DNA from: Muribaculaceae bacterium
Lineage (GTDB): Bacteria > Bacteroidota > Bacteroidia > Bacteroidales > Muribaculaceae
Assembly (NCBI GenBank): GCA_017619255.1
Contig: JAFZSS010000201.1
Location: 1 to 16,918 of the forward strand
DNA: 16,918 nt
Reading direction: 5' to 3'
Shown: one piece after another, positions 6,448 to 14,133 of the stretch
Layout: each line of letters opens with the position of its first letter
Position numbering within the stretch: the first letter of the stretch is position 1
Notes under the pieces: generated by a model
Database searches by the model: none
What the model saw: the letters and a program-made list of their open reading frames with translations, nothing else
Told to the model about the DNA's origin: nothing
Program-made: the position numbers and the translations under genes

Positions 6448-6465
6448 AACGAGGCTTTTCTCGTT
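6448..6465 (+). promoter_or_regulatory. Small inverted repeat in the leader of the aspartokinase gene
   Basis: AACGAG-(GCTTTT)-CTCGTT forms a 6-base-pair hairpin or operator 27 bases before the aspartokinase ATG. It is not followed by a T-run, so it is not a clear terminator. No threonine- or isoleucine-rich leader peptide is seen in 6344-6492, and no perfect TAnnTTTG box; CAATTTTG at 6431-6438 is one mismatch away. Confidence 0.3.
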
Positions 6466-6492
6466 ATATAATAAACACAAGACCGGATAGCA

Positions 6493-7383
6493 ATGAAAGT
6501 GATGAAATTTGGCGGAACCTCGGTGGGTTCCATTGAGAGTTTGCTCAACCTTAGGGATATCGTTAAGGCTGAGCCTGAACCTGTTGTGGTGGTGGTTTCG
6601 GCGATGGGTGGTTTTACCAATCAGTTGCTGGCCATGTGCGAGCAAGCGCAGCAGCGCGATATCTCTTGCTTGGATACACTTGAGGCAGCGCGAAAGCGTC
6701 ATCATGATGCCATCGACGGTGTCGTCATCGAGTCTATGCGCGAGGAGGTCCATGCGACCATCGACCGTTTCATCGACGACAGCCTCAAGCCTTATTACCT
6801 CGCTTTGGCTACCAACCCCCACATGCCTGTCAAGGAGATTGAGCGTGTGTGTGATGCCATTGTCGCACACGGTGAGATTCTTTCTTCGGCCATTGTGGCG
6901 GGTATGTTTGATGGGGGAGTGCCCCATCTGTCCCTCAACTTCATGCGCACTGTTCCCGACGGCGCTGGCCGTGTCCTCGAATGGGAGGAAACCGGGCGAC
7001 TCGTCAAGGAGGAGTTTGCCGCCATTGACGGGGGCGTGCATGTGGCTCAGGGTTTCATATCGCGTGACAAGGCCACAGGCGATGTGACCAATCTGGGACG
7101 AGGAGGCAGCGACTACACAGCTGCTATTCTTGCCACTTTGCTTGATGCCGAGGCACTGGAGATTTGGACCGATGTCGACGGCTTCATGACTGCCGACCCG
7201 CGCACGCATCCCGATGCAACCGTCATCCCGCAGATGACTTATGCCCAGGCTCAAGAGATGTGTGATGCCGGTGCCAAGGTCATCTATCCCCCTACCATAG
7301 CCCCTGTGGCAATGAAGCACATCCCTGTTTGGGTGAAGAACACTTTCAATCCTGCTGCACCCGGCACCGTCATCATTGACTAA
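6493..7383 (+). CDS. Aspartokinase catalytic domain, without ACT or homoserine dehydrogenase parts
   Basis: A 296-residue aspartokinase, catalysing the ATP-dependent phosphorylation of aspartate that opens the lysine, threonine and methionine pathways. It starts MKVMKFGGTSVGS (K5, G7, G8, T9, S10 of the nucleotide site) and has VVVVVSAMGGFTNQLL (32-47), VAHGEILSS (124-132), the aspartate/ATP site GRGGSDYTA (202-210) and IWTDVDGFMTADPR. It ends at FNPAAPGTVIID, exactly where the catalytic domain normally gives way to ACT domains. Monofunctional LysC is about 440-460 residues; Bacteroidales ThrA is about 810. The N-terminus and the RHHDAIDG-type segment look like the ThrA branch. With no ACT domain, normal threonine or lysine feedback cannot work through this chain. 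thrC starts 9 bases after its stop. Confidence 0.9.
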   Translation: MKVMKFGGTSVGSIESLLNLRDIVKAEPEPVVVVVSAMGGFTNQLLAMCEQAQQRDISCLDTLEAARKRHHDAIDGVVIESMREEVHATIDRFIDDSLKPYYLALATNPHMPVKEIERVCDAIVAHGEILSSAIVAGMFDGGVPHLSLNFMRTVPDGAGRVLEWEETGRLVKEEFAAIDGGVHVAQGFISRDKATGDVTNLGRGGSDYTAAILATLLDAEALEIWTDVDGFMTADPRTHPDATVIPQMTYAQAQEMCDAGAKVIYPPTIAPVAMKHIPVWVKNTFNPAAPGTVIID

Positions 7384-7392
7384 TTACGGGCA

Positions 7393-8697
7393 ATGTTATA
7401 TCACAGCACAAATTATTATCAGCATACCGCGAGTCTGGAGCAGGCGGTGACCAAGGGGCTCGCCCCCGATGGCGGCCTGTACATCCCTGACAGTCTGCCG
7501 CGGCTGCCTCAGGCATTCATACGCAACATGAGCGCCATGTCATTGCAGGAAATGGCTTATGCCATCGCCGCTTTTGCGCTCAAGGGTGATGTCCCCGAGG
7601 ATGTGCTGCACGATATCGTCTTCAGTGCCTTTGATTTTGAGATACCACTTATCAAGACTGCAGGCGGTAACTATGTTCTGGAACTCTTCCATGGTCCCAC
7701 GATGGCTTTCAAGGATGTCGGAACCCGCTTCATGTCGAGACTACTTGACTATTATCGCACGCGCCATCCCGAGTGGAATACCCTCAATGTGCTTGTTCCC
7801 ACGAGTGGGGACACAGGCAGTGCCGTGGCTAACAGTTTTTGGGGTATGCCGGGAGTAAAAGTCTATGTCCTTTACCCCAGGGATGCGGTCAACAAAATAC
7901 AGAAAACACAGTTTGCTACGCTCGGTGGCAATGTCACGGCGATTGAGGTCAACGGGACATTTGATGACTGCAAGTCGCTGGTCGAGGAAGCCTTTATGGA
8001 CCTTGAACTCAATGCGGTCATGCGTCTCACCAGTGCCATGTCAATCAATTACGCCCGCTTGGTGCCGCAGATGATCTATTATTTTTGGGCTTACACCCAG
8101 TTGCTTCAACGCCAGAAAGTGAGCGACCTTGTCTTTGCTGTGCCTTGCTCAAATCTAGGCAATCTGACCAGCGGATTGATGGCCCATCAGATGGGGCTGC
8201 CGGTGAAGCGCTTCATCAGTGTCGAGAATCAGAACAACATCTTCTATAACTATGTCAAGACGGGTGTCTTCACACCCAAGCCCACTCAGTATAGTATCGC
8301 ACCCGCGCTCGATGCGGGATGCCCGAACAACTTTGCCCGCGTGGTGGAACTTCTGGGCAGTCACGAGAACATTTGCCGTCACATTCATGCCTATAGTTAT
8401 GATGACAACCAGATTATCGAGACAATTCAGCAAACCTACCGTAACGAGAGCTATCTGCTTGACCCGCATACTGCAGTGGCTTACCGCGCCATGGGCGAGG
8501 ACCTGCAGCCTGGTGAAACCGGCATCACGCTGGCTACGGCTCATCCTGCCAAATTAAAGACACTCATGGAGGGCATAACGGGAGAATCCGTGCCGTTGCC
8601 TGCACAGTTGGCACGCTTCATGGGCGGCAAGATGCGAGTGGTGAAGATGCCTAACGGCTTCACGGCATTCAAGCGCATGTTGATGGATAATGCGTGA
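7393..8697 (+). CDS. thrC: Threonine synthase
   Basis: A 434-residue PLP enzyme converting O-phosphohomoserine to threonine, the last step of the pathway. The N-terminal pattern YHSTNYYQHTASLEQAVTKG and APDGGLYIPDSLP is that of the E. coli/yeast-like class of threonine synthases. The PLP lysine is K107 in HGPTMAFKDVGTRF; the phosphate-binding loop is LVPTSGDTGSAVANSF, about residues 135-150. NINYARLVPQ-type SINYARLVPQMIYYF and VPCSNLGNLTSGLMA follow, the latter being the glycine-rich loop of the second domain. HTAVAYRA and TAHPAKL near the C-terminus are also conserved. The length is normal. It probably shares a transcript with the aspartokinase gene 9 bases upstream. No strong terminator follows; the next 60 bases are AT-rich. 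Confidence 0.95.
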   Translation: MLYHSTNYYQHTASLEQAVTKGLAPDGGLYIPDSLPRLPQAFIRNMSAMSLQEMAYAIAAFALKGDVPEDVLHDIVFSAFDFEIPLIKTAGGNYVLELFHGPTMAFKDVGTRFMSRLLDYYRTRHPEWNTLNVLVPTSGDTGSAVANSFWGMPGVKVYVLYPRDAVNKIQKTQFATLGGNVTAIEVNGTFDDCKSLVEEAFMDLELNAVMRLTSAMSINYARLVPQMIYYFWAYTQLLQRQKVSDLVFAVPCSNLGNLTSGLMAHQMGLPVKRFISVENQNNIFYNYVKTGVFTPKPTQYSIAPALDAGCPNNFARVVELLGSHENICRHIHAYSYDDNQIIETIQQTYRNESYLLDPHTAVAYRAMGEDLQPGETGITLATAHPAKLKTLMEGITGESVPLPAQLARFMGGKMRVVKMPNGFTAFKRMLMDNA

Positions 8698-8765
8698 AAT
8701 AGTAATATCACCATGAGGATGATAAAGTTTGCCTAAAATAATTTTAATTATAAAAAAATATTTTG

Positions 8766-8773
8766 TAAATTTG
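8766..8773 (+). promoter_or_regulatory. Orphan -7 promoter box downstream of thrC
   Basis: TAAATTTG at 8766-8773 matches TAnnTTTG but lacks a -33 TTG at normal spacing and lies 150 bases before the next gene. It could start a short untranslated RNA covering about 8779-8870, or be a chance match in AT-rich DNA. Confidence 0.25.
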
Positions 8774-8842
8774 CGGTGCTGTTGTTGGCATTGTCCGCTG
8801 TCTGTATGTGTATTGCGGCCGTGGATCCGGTGACTGTAGCCC

Positions 8843-8871
8843 TTTGGGGTCTGTGTTCTTGAATAATTTTG
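8843..8871 (+). promoter_or_regulatory. Promoter of the small lipoprotein gene
   Basis: TTTG at 8843-8846 and a perfect -7 box TAATTTTG at 8864-8871 are 17 bases apart. Transcription would begin near 8877, leaving a leader of about 47 bases before the ATG at 8924. Confidence 0.55.
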
Positions 8872-8923
8872 CAGTTTAATATTTTAAGGTTGTGCCCGAC
8901 ACAAATCCCAGGGCAATGCGATT

Positions 8924-9355
8924 ATGAAAAAAATAACTTTATTGAGCCTGTGTTTGATGTTTTTCTCGATGGTCTTCGTCAGTTGTGCTGAACACGATTT
9001 GAACTATTATGTTGAAGGTTTCAAGGGCGAGATGCCTGAGGATTTAGGCGGTGGCATGCAGATGACTGATGTGAACATTGTCGATGACTTTGTTCAGGTT
9101 GAGGTAACAAACGACGAGTCTGAATTAGATTTATCAAGCGCATTCATTGGCGCGGCTCTGTCGGCTGTTGCTGAGCCCATGAAAGCCGAATTCTTTGAAG
9201 GCTCTGGTATGAAGGACTTCATGCAGGCTTGCTCTAACGAGGGTAAGGGATTCCGCATGGTGATTAATGGAACCAAGTCAGGAAAAACTGTAACACTGTT
9301 CGAAGTCACCCAAGAGGAAATGAACGAAAAATATCCGCCTAAAGCTAAAGAGTGA
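8924..9355 (+). CDS. Small putative lipoprotein, unrecognised family
   Basis: A 143-residue protein with a lipoprotein signal: MKK, hydrophobic LLSLCLMFFSMVFV, and lipobox FVSC with Cys21 as the lipidated residue. The mature part, about 122 residues, starts AEHDLNYYVEGFKGEMPEDLGGGMQ. It has a strand-rich segment (MTDVNIVDDFVQVEVTNDESE), a small-residue helix (SSAFIGAALSAVAEPM), and ends in strands (FRMVINGTKSGKTVTLFEVTQEE) and a charged tail. I do not recognise a named domain; the layout resembles short DUF-type lipoproteins common in Bacteroidales, probably facing the periplasm or surface. It has its own promoter and terminator, so it appears monocistronic. Confidence 0.8.
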   Translation: MKKITLLSLCLMFFSMVFVSCAEHDLNYYVEGFKGEMPEDLGGGMQMTDVNIVDDFVQVEVTNDESELDLSSAFIGAALSAVAEPMKAEFFEGSGMKDFMQACSNEGKGFRMVINGTKSGKTVTLFEVTQEEMNEKYPPKAKE

Positions 9356-9371
9356 TTTCCATCCCCATCAG

Positions 9372-9405
9372 GCGTCCGATCCATAAATGGGTCGGATGCT
9401 TTTTT
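9372..9405 (+). terminator. Rho-independent terminator between the lipoprotein and EamA genes
   Basis: An 11-base-pair stem GCGTCCGATCC / GGGTCGGATGC (9372-9382 with 9389-9399, two G-T pairs) with a 6-base loop, followed by six T. It lies 16 bases after the lipoprotein stop. The convergent EamA gene ends at 9439, so read-through from that side would meet the same stem. Confidence 0.85.
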
Positions 9406-9438
9406 ATGAATGGAAAGATTTTATTGCAGGAGGACACA

Positions 9439-10365
9439 CTACAACAGGAAGAACAGTGATACGCCGATGACCGAGATAACGGCACCAAGGATGCTCTTGG
9501 CGGTGATGGGTTGCTTGAATATCCACCATGCAGGCAAGATAATGATGATGGGCGTCAGTGCCATCAGTGTGCTGGCAATGCCGGCTGCGGTATATTGAAC
9601 GGCAAGCAACGATGCTCCCACACCGACGAATGGTCCGAAAATGGTCGTTGCCACAGCGGCGGCCATGCCCTTGCGGTCCCGTATGCCCTTGCATAAAGGA
9701 GAAAAACCCTCACGAAACATCATCAGCACCGAAAAGCCGAGGACACCCGCGACGCAACGAAAGAAATTGGCGTGGAACGGCAACATCCAGCCTGCCATAG
9801 CGGTAGTGAGAGAGGACTCGTAGTGGTTCATCCCGATTTTGCTCAGTACGAGCCCCACGCCTTGACACACGGCGGCACCGATAGCAAACAGCACACCGGC
9901 CAAGGGGAGTTTCAACGACAGCTTGTGGCCGTCGCCGCGGCCAAGCACGCTGATGGCGATGCCGACCAGGGTTACAAGCATCGCCAGCATGGCTTGAGGA
10001 CGGATTTCTTGACCCAGTGTGAGCCATGCGGTGATGGCTGCGGCAATGGGGGCTAGCGTCATGAACAACTGGCCGAATTTGGAACCGATGATGATATAGC
10101 ACTGGAACAGGCAGAAGTCTCCGATGACATATCCCACTAATCCCGACAGCATCATCCACAGGTAAGCCTCGGTGCTGGCGTGAGCGGGCATCGGAGATCC
10201 TGTGATGATCCAGAACATGATGGCTGAGAAAACGAGTGTGATGACCATGCGCATCAGGTTGAGCGTCAAGTTGCCCATGCGCTTGCTGCCAAACTCGCTC
10301 AAGAGCGCTGTCGCTGTCCATGAGAAGGCGACACCTATCGAAATCAGTTCACCGACATATTGCAT
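9439..10365 (-). CDS. EamA/DMT superfamily transporter
   Basis: A 308-residue membrane protein with ten hydrophobic segments in two similar five-helix halves, the mark of the drug/metabolite transporter superfamily. The first half begins GELISIGVAFSWTATALLSEFGSKR and includes LSGLVGYVIGDFCLFQCYIIIGS and FMTLAPIAAAITAWLTLGQEI; the second begins LAGVLFAIGAAVCQGVGLVLSK and ends in STLMALTPIIIILPAWWIFKQ followed by a last helix VISVIGVSLFFLL. The pattern of a P in the fourth helix followed by a charged turn (LGQEIRP; FKQPITA) is characteristic. Members export amino acids, nucleosides or other small metabolites; the substrate cannot be read from sequence. It is transcribed divergently from the penicillin-binding protein gene, 153 bases apart. 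Confidence 0.9.
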   Translation of the reverse strand: MQYVGELISIGVAFSWTATALLSEFGSKRMGNLTLNLMRMVITLVFSAIMFWIITGSPMPAHASTEAYLWMMLSGLVGYVIGDFCLFQCYIIIGSKFGQLFMTLAPIAAAITAWLTLGQEIRPQAMLAMLVTLVGIAISVLGRGDGHKLSLKLPLAGVLFAIGAAVCQGVGLVLSKIGMNHYESSLTTAMAGWMLPFHANFFRCVAGVLGFSVLMMFREGFSPLCKGIRDRKGMAAAVATTIFGPFVGVGASLLAVQYTAAGIASTLMALTPIIIILPAWWIFKQPITAKSILGAVISVIGVSLFFLL

Positions 10366-10370
10366 AAATG

Positions 10371-10378
10371 CAAAGGTA
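10371..10378 (-). promoter_or_regulatory. -7 promoter box directly before the EamA transporter gene
   Basis: On the minus strand TACCTTTG (10378-10371), a perfect TAnnTTTG, ends 5 bases before the ATG at 10365. No -33 TTG is seen at standard spacing. The predicted transcript would begin at or very near the start codon. Confidence 0.45.
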
Positions 10379-10426
10379 ATAATAAAAAAACTGATAACTT
10401 GAAACTGGCAACTAAAAACTATTTAT

Positions 10427-10434
10427 TATATTTG
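10427..10434 (+). promoter_or_regulatory. -7 promoter box for the penicillin-binding protein gene
   Basis: TATATTTG at 10427-10434 matches TAnnTTTG. A TTG at 10399-10401 is 25 bases upstream, slightly beyond the usual spacing. The leader would be about 80 bases. Confidence 0.45.
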
Positions 10435-10518
10435 CAGATTATAAACTGCTGATTGAATTGACTGAAGGGTTCAAGTGGCTGTTAAACAATATATTAAGAA
10501 AACAACTAAACACTGCAT

Positions 10519-12984
10519 ATGAGCGAAAAGACTACTGGAAAGAAGAAAAAAAACAAACGCCGCGGCATCGTCCGCAAGATGTGGACATGGTTTGCAGCCA
10601 TCATCGGTCTGCTGGCGCTGCTGTTCGTCTTGATTTACAATGGGGTAATCGGATACATGCCGCCTATTGACCAGCTGAAGAATCCCACCGACAAGTTCGC
10701 TTCGACAATCTACAGTGCCGATGGCGTGGAGATGGGCCGTTATTACCGTAGCCGCAGCAACCGCATCTATGTCGACTTTGACGAGATGTCGCCCTACCTG
10801 ACACAAGCGTTGATCGCTACCGAGGACGCTCGATTTGATGAGCATTCGGGCGTTGATGTCAAGGCCATTGGGCGTGCTATTGTCAAGCGTGTTCTTATGG
10901 GGCAAAAGAGTGCGGGTGGTGGCAGTACTATCACGCAGCAGCTGGCCAAGCAGTTGTATTCGCCTGAATCGCACAACATCTTCGAGCGTGCCTTGAAAAA
11001 GCCCGTCGAGTGGGTCATTGCCGTTAAGCTCGAGCGCTATTACACCAAGGATGAGATCATCAAGATGTATTTCAACCAGTTTGACTTCCTCAATAATGCA
11101 GTGGGCATCAAGATGGCTTCGAGGGTGTATTTTGATAAAGACCCCAAAGACCTGAACATCCAGGAAGCCGCCACTCTTGTGGGTATGTGCAAGAACCCGT
11201 CTTACTATAACCCCGTGCGCTACACCGAGCGCACTCGTCAACGCCGCAATGTGGTGTTTGAGCAAATGGTTAAGTCAGGATACCTGAGCGAAGCCGAATG
11301 TGAGCAACTCAAGACATTACCCCTGGTGATCAAGTTCCAGAAACTTGACCATAATGACGGACCGGCACCTTACTTCCGCGAGGAACTGCGACGCGTGATG
11401 TCTGCCAAAAAGCCCAATCGCAAGGACTATCCGTCATGGAACCAACAGGCCTTTATTGATGACTCGGTGGCATGGGATGTGAATCCCTTGTATGGCTGGT
11501 GCAACAAAAACACGAAGCCTGACGGGTCACATTATGATATCTATACCGATGGCTTGAAAATCTACACCACCATCGACTCTCGCATGCAGGAGTATGCCGA
11601 GAAGGCAGTGCAGAAGCACATGAGCAAGACGCTGCAGCCGGCCTTCCTGCGTGAGCGTGGAGGAACCAAGAACCCTTACACCAACAACAAGCAAGAGCTG
11701 TCAAGCGCGGGTAAGCAGGCTCTGATTAATGCGGCAATCCGACACAGCGAGCGTTACCGTGTGCTCAAGAATGAGGGTATGAGTGATGCCGAGATTATGG
11801 AGAACTTCAAGAAGCCGGTGCAGATGCACTTGTTCAACTACGAGGGCGGTTTTGATGCCCAGATGTCTCCGCTCGACTCCCTGCTCTACACCAAGTCGTT
11901 CCTGCGTTGCGCGATGATGTCGATGGATCCTGTGACAGGCTTTGTCAAGGCTTATGTCGGCGGTCCCAATTTCCGTTTCTTCAAGTATGACATGGTATCG
12001 ACAGGTCGCCGTCAAATCGGTTCGACCGTAAAACCCTTCGTTTATTCCCAGGCTATCGAGTTCGGTGGCTTGACCCCTTGCTCGACACGCCCCGGTGGCG
12101 CTCCAAATATCATTTGGCACAATGAGGTGTATAACCCTGCCAATGAGGGTAGTGGAGGCGCGATGAGTTTGAAACAGGCGTTGACTTACTCCAAGAACTG
12201 GATTTCGGCTGGTTTTATGCGTGGCACACGCGAGAATTGGATTGAGCGCAATGGCTATTACACCATGACTCCCGAGGAACTCGCGAAATGGATGCACAGC
12301 TTCGGTATTACCAGTTATCTTGATCCTGTGCCGGCCTTGAGCTTGGGCGCATGTGAGATCTCGCTGCGTGAGATGGTCGCCGCCTATTCGGCTTTTGCCA
12401 ACGGCGGTATGCGTGTTGAGCCGGTCTATGTGTCTCGCATTACCGACAACCGAGGTAATGTGCTCGCCGAGTTCACGGGCAACCAGACTGAAATCATGAG
12501 CGAGGATACTTATCTGAAGATGCTCTCGATGCTCCTCGAGGTTGTCAACAGCGGTACGGGTGCGCGTTTGCGTTATGCCTACGGCATCACAGCCGATATG
12601 GGCGGCAAAACAGGTACCACCAACTTCCACAGCGATGGTTGGTTCATGGGCTTCACGCCTGAACTGGTAACTGGCGTGTGGGTCGGTGGTGAGGAGCGTT
12701 ACATTCACTTTAACAGCATGGCGATGGGACAGGGAGCCGAAGCGGCACTCCCCATTCTGGGTTATTTCATGAAGTGGATTTATGATGATAAGGCTTTGCC
12801 ATATAAGCAGAGTACCAAGTTTGAGTTCCCGAAGGACTTTAACGCCTGCGGTGACGAGCTTGGCGGCTATGCCGGAACCGGTGGCGGTGGCTGGCATCAT
12901 GGTGGTGGCGGCGGTGGCGGAGACGATGGCGATGGCGGCGGTGGCGGCGGTCAAGACGATGCCGTCGAAGGCGTCTTCGATTAA
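10519..12984 (+). CDS. Bifunctional class A penicillin-binding protein (PBP1A-type: glycosyltransferase 51 plus transpeptidase)
   Basis: An 821-residue peptidoglycan synthase. A basic cytoplasmic head (KKKKNKRRG) and one membrane helix (about 23-45) are followed by the GT51 domain: ATEDARFDEHSGVD with catalytic E102, and GGSTITQQLAKQLY. This domain polymerises glycan strands from lipid II. The transpeptidase domain carries all three serine-acyl motifs: S502-T-V-K505 (SxxK), S558-K-N560 (SxN) and K697-T-G699 followed by TTNFHSDGWFMGFTPELV. It crosslinks stem peptides in the periplasm and is the target of beta-lactams. Length and motif order are normal for Bacteroidetes PBP1A. The last 40 residues are an unusual Gly/Asp/His-rich tail. 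The start ATG is at 10519; the gene is flanked by a divergent promoter region and a terminator, so it seems monocistronic. The gene name could be mrcA or ponA, but naming varies. Confidence 0.95.
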   Translation: MSEKTTGKKKKNKRRGIVRKMWTWFAAIIGLLALLFVLIYNGVIGYMPPIDQLKNPTDKFASTIYSADGVEMGRYYRSRSNRIYVDFDEMSPYLTQALIATEDARFDEHSGVDVKAIGRAIVKRVLMGQKSAGGGSTITQQLAKQLYSPESHNIFERALKKPVEWVIAVKLERYYTKDEIIKMYFNQFDFLNNAVGIKMASRVYFDKDPKDLNIQEAATLVGMCKNPSYYNPVRYTERTRQRRNVVFEQMVKSGYLSEAECEQLKTLPLVIKFQKLDHNDGPAPYFREELRRVMSAKKPNRKDYPSWNQQAFIDDSVAWDVNPLYGWCNKNTKPDGSHYDIYTDGLKIYTTIDSRMQEYAEKAVQKHMSKTLQPAFLRERGGTKNPYTNNKQELSSAGKQALINAAIRHSERYRVLKNEGMSDAEIMENFKKPVQMHLFNYEGGFDAQMSPLDSLLYTKSFLRCAMMSMDPVTGFVKAYVGGPNFRFFKYDMVSTGRRQIGSTVKPFVYSQAIEFGGLTPCSTRPGGAPNIIWHNEVYNPANEGSGGAMSLKQALTYSKNWISAGFMRGTRENWIERNGYYTMTPEELAKWMHSFGITSYLDPVPALSLGACEISLREMVAAYSAFANGGMRVEPVYVSRITDNRGNVLAEFTGNQTEIMSEDTYLKMLSMLLEVVNSGTGARLRYAYGITADMGGKTGTTNFHSDGWFMGFTPELVTGVWVGGEERYIHFNSMAMGQGAEAALPILGYFMKWIYDDKALPYKQSTKFEFPKDFNACGDELGGYAGTGGGGWHHGGGGGGGDDGDGGGGGGQDDAVEGVFD

Positions 12985-13022
12985 TGTCGTTAGTTTCAGG
13001 CGTTAGCCATCTATGAGAATAC

Positions 13023-13061
13023 AAAAACTGCCACGAGCATGTTGCCCGTGGCAGTTTCTTT
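13023..13061. terminator. Bidirectional terminator between the PBP and folD genes
   Basis: AAACTGCCACG (13025-13035) pairs perfectly with CGTGGCAGTTT (13047-13057), with two more pairs inside past one mismatch. T-rich sequence follows on the plus strand and an A-run precedes it (13023-13027), so it can act for both convergent genes. Confidence 0.85.
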
Positions 13062-13074
13062 TGATAATTGTGTC

Positions 13075-13956
13075 TTAATTCGAATAAATTTCTTTCTTGG
13101 CGGCTGCAAGGGTGTTCTTCATCAGTGAGCAGATGGTCATGGGACCCACACCACCGGGAACGGGTGTGATGTATTCACACTTCGGAGCGACCTCGTTAAA
13201 TTTGACATCACCATTCAAACGGAAACCTGTTTTGCTGTTGGCATCGGGAACGCGGGTAGTGCCCACATCAATGACAACAGCACCCTCCTTTACCATGTCG
13301 GCAGTGACAAAGTCAGGACGGCCGATAGCTGCGATGATGATGTCGGCAGCGCGGCATTCGTCCTTCAGTGTCGCTGAATGGCTGTGGCACACGGTTACCG
13401 TCGAGTCGCCATAATTCTTTTGTAACATGAGCTGGGCCATGGGTTTGCCCACGATGTTGCTGCGGCCCAGCACAACACACTTCTTACCCGAGGTGGGAAT
13501 CTGGTAGCGTTGCAGCAGGGTGATGATGCCCAGCGGTGTTGCTGAAATAAAGCACGGCAGGCCTAGGGCCATGCGGCCGGCATTCACGGGGTGGATGCCA
13601 TCAACATCCTTGCGGTAATCGATGACATTAATGACTCTCTGCTCATCAATGTGTTTTGGTAACGGCAGTTGAACAATAAAACCGTCAACATCAGGGTCGT
13701 TGTTTAAACCGCGTATGCAATCCAGCAACTGTTCCTCGGTAGTATCCTCGTCCAAGCGGATGAGTGACGATTTGAATCCGCACTTTTCACAGGCAATCAC
13801 CTTATTCTTCACATAGGCCTCCGAGCCTCCGTCGTGTCCCACGAGCACGGCAGCCAGATGCGGGCGTTTTTGGCCCGCGGCTATCCTCTGATCCACCTCG
13901 GCTTTGATTTCTTCCTTGATGGCTGCGGCAGTCATTTTTCCGTCTATCAGTGTCAT
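13075..13956 (-). CDS. folD: Bifunctional methylenetetrahydrofolate dehydrogenase / methenyltetrahydrofolate cyclohydrolase
   Basis: A 293-residue cytoplasmic enzyme that interconverts 5,10-methylene-, 5,10-methenyl- and 10-formyl-tetrahydrofolate with NADP(H), feeding purine and formyl-Met synthesis. Visible landmarks: [11 protein letters not shown] with Y48 and the catalytic K52; [15 protein letters not shown] (90-104); [12 protein letters not shown] (116-127) with the conserved aspartate at 119; ATPLG (139-143); the nucleotide-binding [14 protein letters not shown] (161-174); and the closing signature [11 protein letters not shown] (264-274). The length is normal. It has its own -7 box at 14010-14017 and is separated from the upstream priA gene by 177 bases, so it is probably a separate transcript. 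It converges on the PBP gene across a strong terminator. Confidence 0.96.
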   Translation of the reverse strand: MTLIDGKMTAAAIKEEIKAEVDQRIAAGQKRPHLAAVLVGHDGGSEAYVKNKVIACEKCGFKSSLIRLDEDTTEEQLLDCIRGLNNDPDVDGFIVQLPLPKHIDEQRVINVIDYRKDVDGIHPVNAGRMALGLPCFISATPLGIITLLQRYQIPTSGKKCVVLGRSNIVGKPMAQLMLQKNYGDSTVTVCHSHSATLKDECRAADIIIAAIGRPDFVTADMVKEGAVVIDVGTTRVPDANSKTGFRLNGDVKFNEVAPKCEYITPVPGGVGPMTICSLMKNTLAAAKKEIYSN

Positions 13957-14009
13957 GCTGTTTACTATATCTTTTTATTCGTGTTAAACTTGTTCTTGGA
14001 AATCGGGCA

Positions 14010-14017
14010 CAAAATTA
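14010..14017 (-). promoter_or_regulatory. -7 promoter box of folD
   Basis: On the minus strand TAATTTTG (14017-14010) matches TAnnTTTG and lies 53 bases before the folD ATG. No TTG is found 17-23 bases upstream, so only the -7 element supports it. Confidence 0.4.
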
Positions 14018-14043
14018 CTCCAAAAAAATCAATTAGAGAGCAC

Positions 14044-14080
14044 ATTAAAGAAAAATTTCCTTAAAACACCCTTCTTTAAT
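14044..14080. repeat. AT-rich inverted repeat between priA and folD
   Basis: ATTAAAGAA at 14044-14052 is the exact inverse complement of TTCTTTAAT at 14072-14080, with 19 bases between. It may be a weak terminator for priA or an operator next to the folD promoter. No other signal is visible in 14018-14133. Confidence 0.4.
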
Positions 14081-14133
14081 TCAGCTGGGTGGCGTGACTG
14101 TGTCGTTGCCGGAGTATTGCACCCTGCAAGGTG

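Noticed and set aside
6412..7320. Minus-strand open frame of 302 codons
   Set aside because: It is the mirror of the aspartokinase gene, which carries all catalytic motifs.
8719..8736. ATG-started five-codon frame after thrC
   Set aside because: Too short and without a ribosome-binding or promoter context.
8776..8862. GTG-started hydrophobic 28-codon peptide
   Set aside because: The GTG lies upstream of the start point predicted from the -7 box at 8766-8773, and no ATG opens the frame; kept only as part of a low-interest finding.
4806..9241. A 16-base string GGCTTGCTCTAACGAG occurring at 4806-4821 and 9226-9241
   Set aside because: It lies inside two unrelated coding regions, once antisense to its gene; a single shared 16-mer in 17 kb is compatible with chance.
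10471..11265. Minus-strand open frame of 264 codons
   Set aside because: Antisense to the start of the penicillin-binding protein gene and crossing its promoter region; no recognisable motifs.
11701..12954. Minus-strand open frame of 417 codons
   Set aside because: It is antisense to the penicillin-binding protein gene, rich in His, Thr and Ala with no recognisable domain; the plus-strand gene has all GT51 and transpeptidase motifs.
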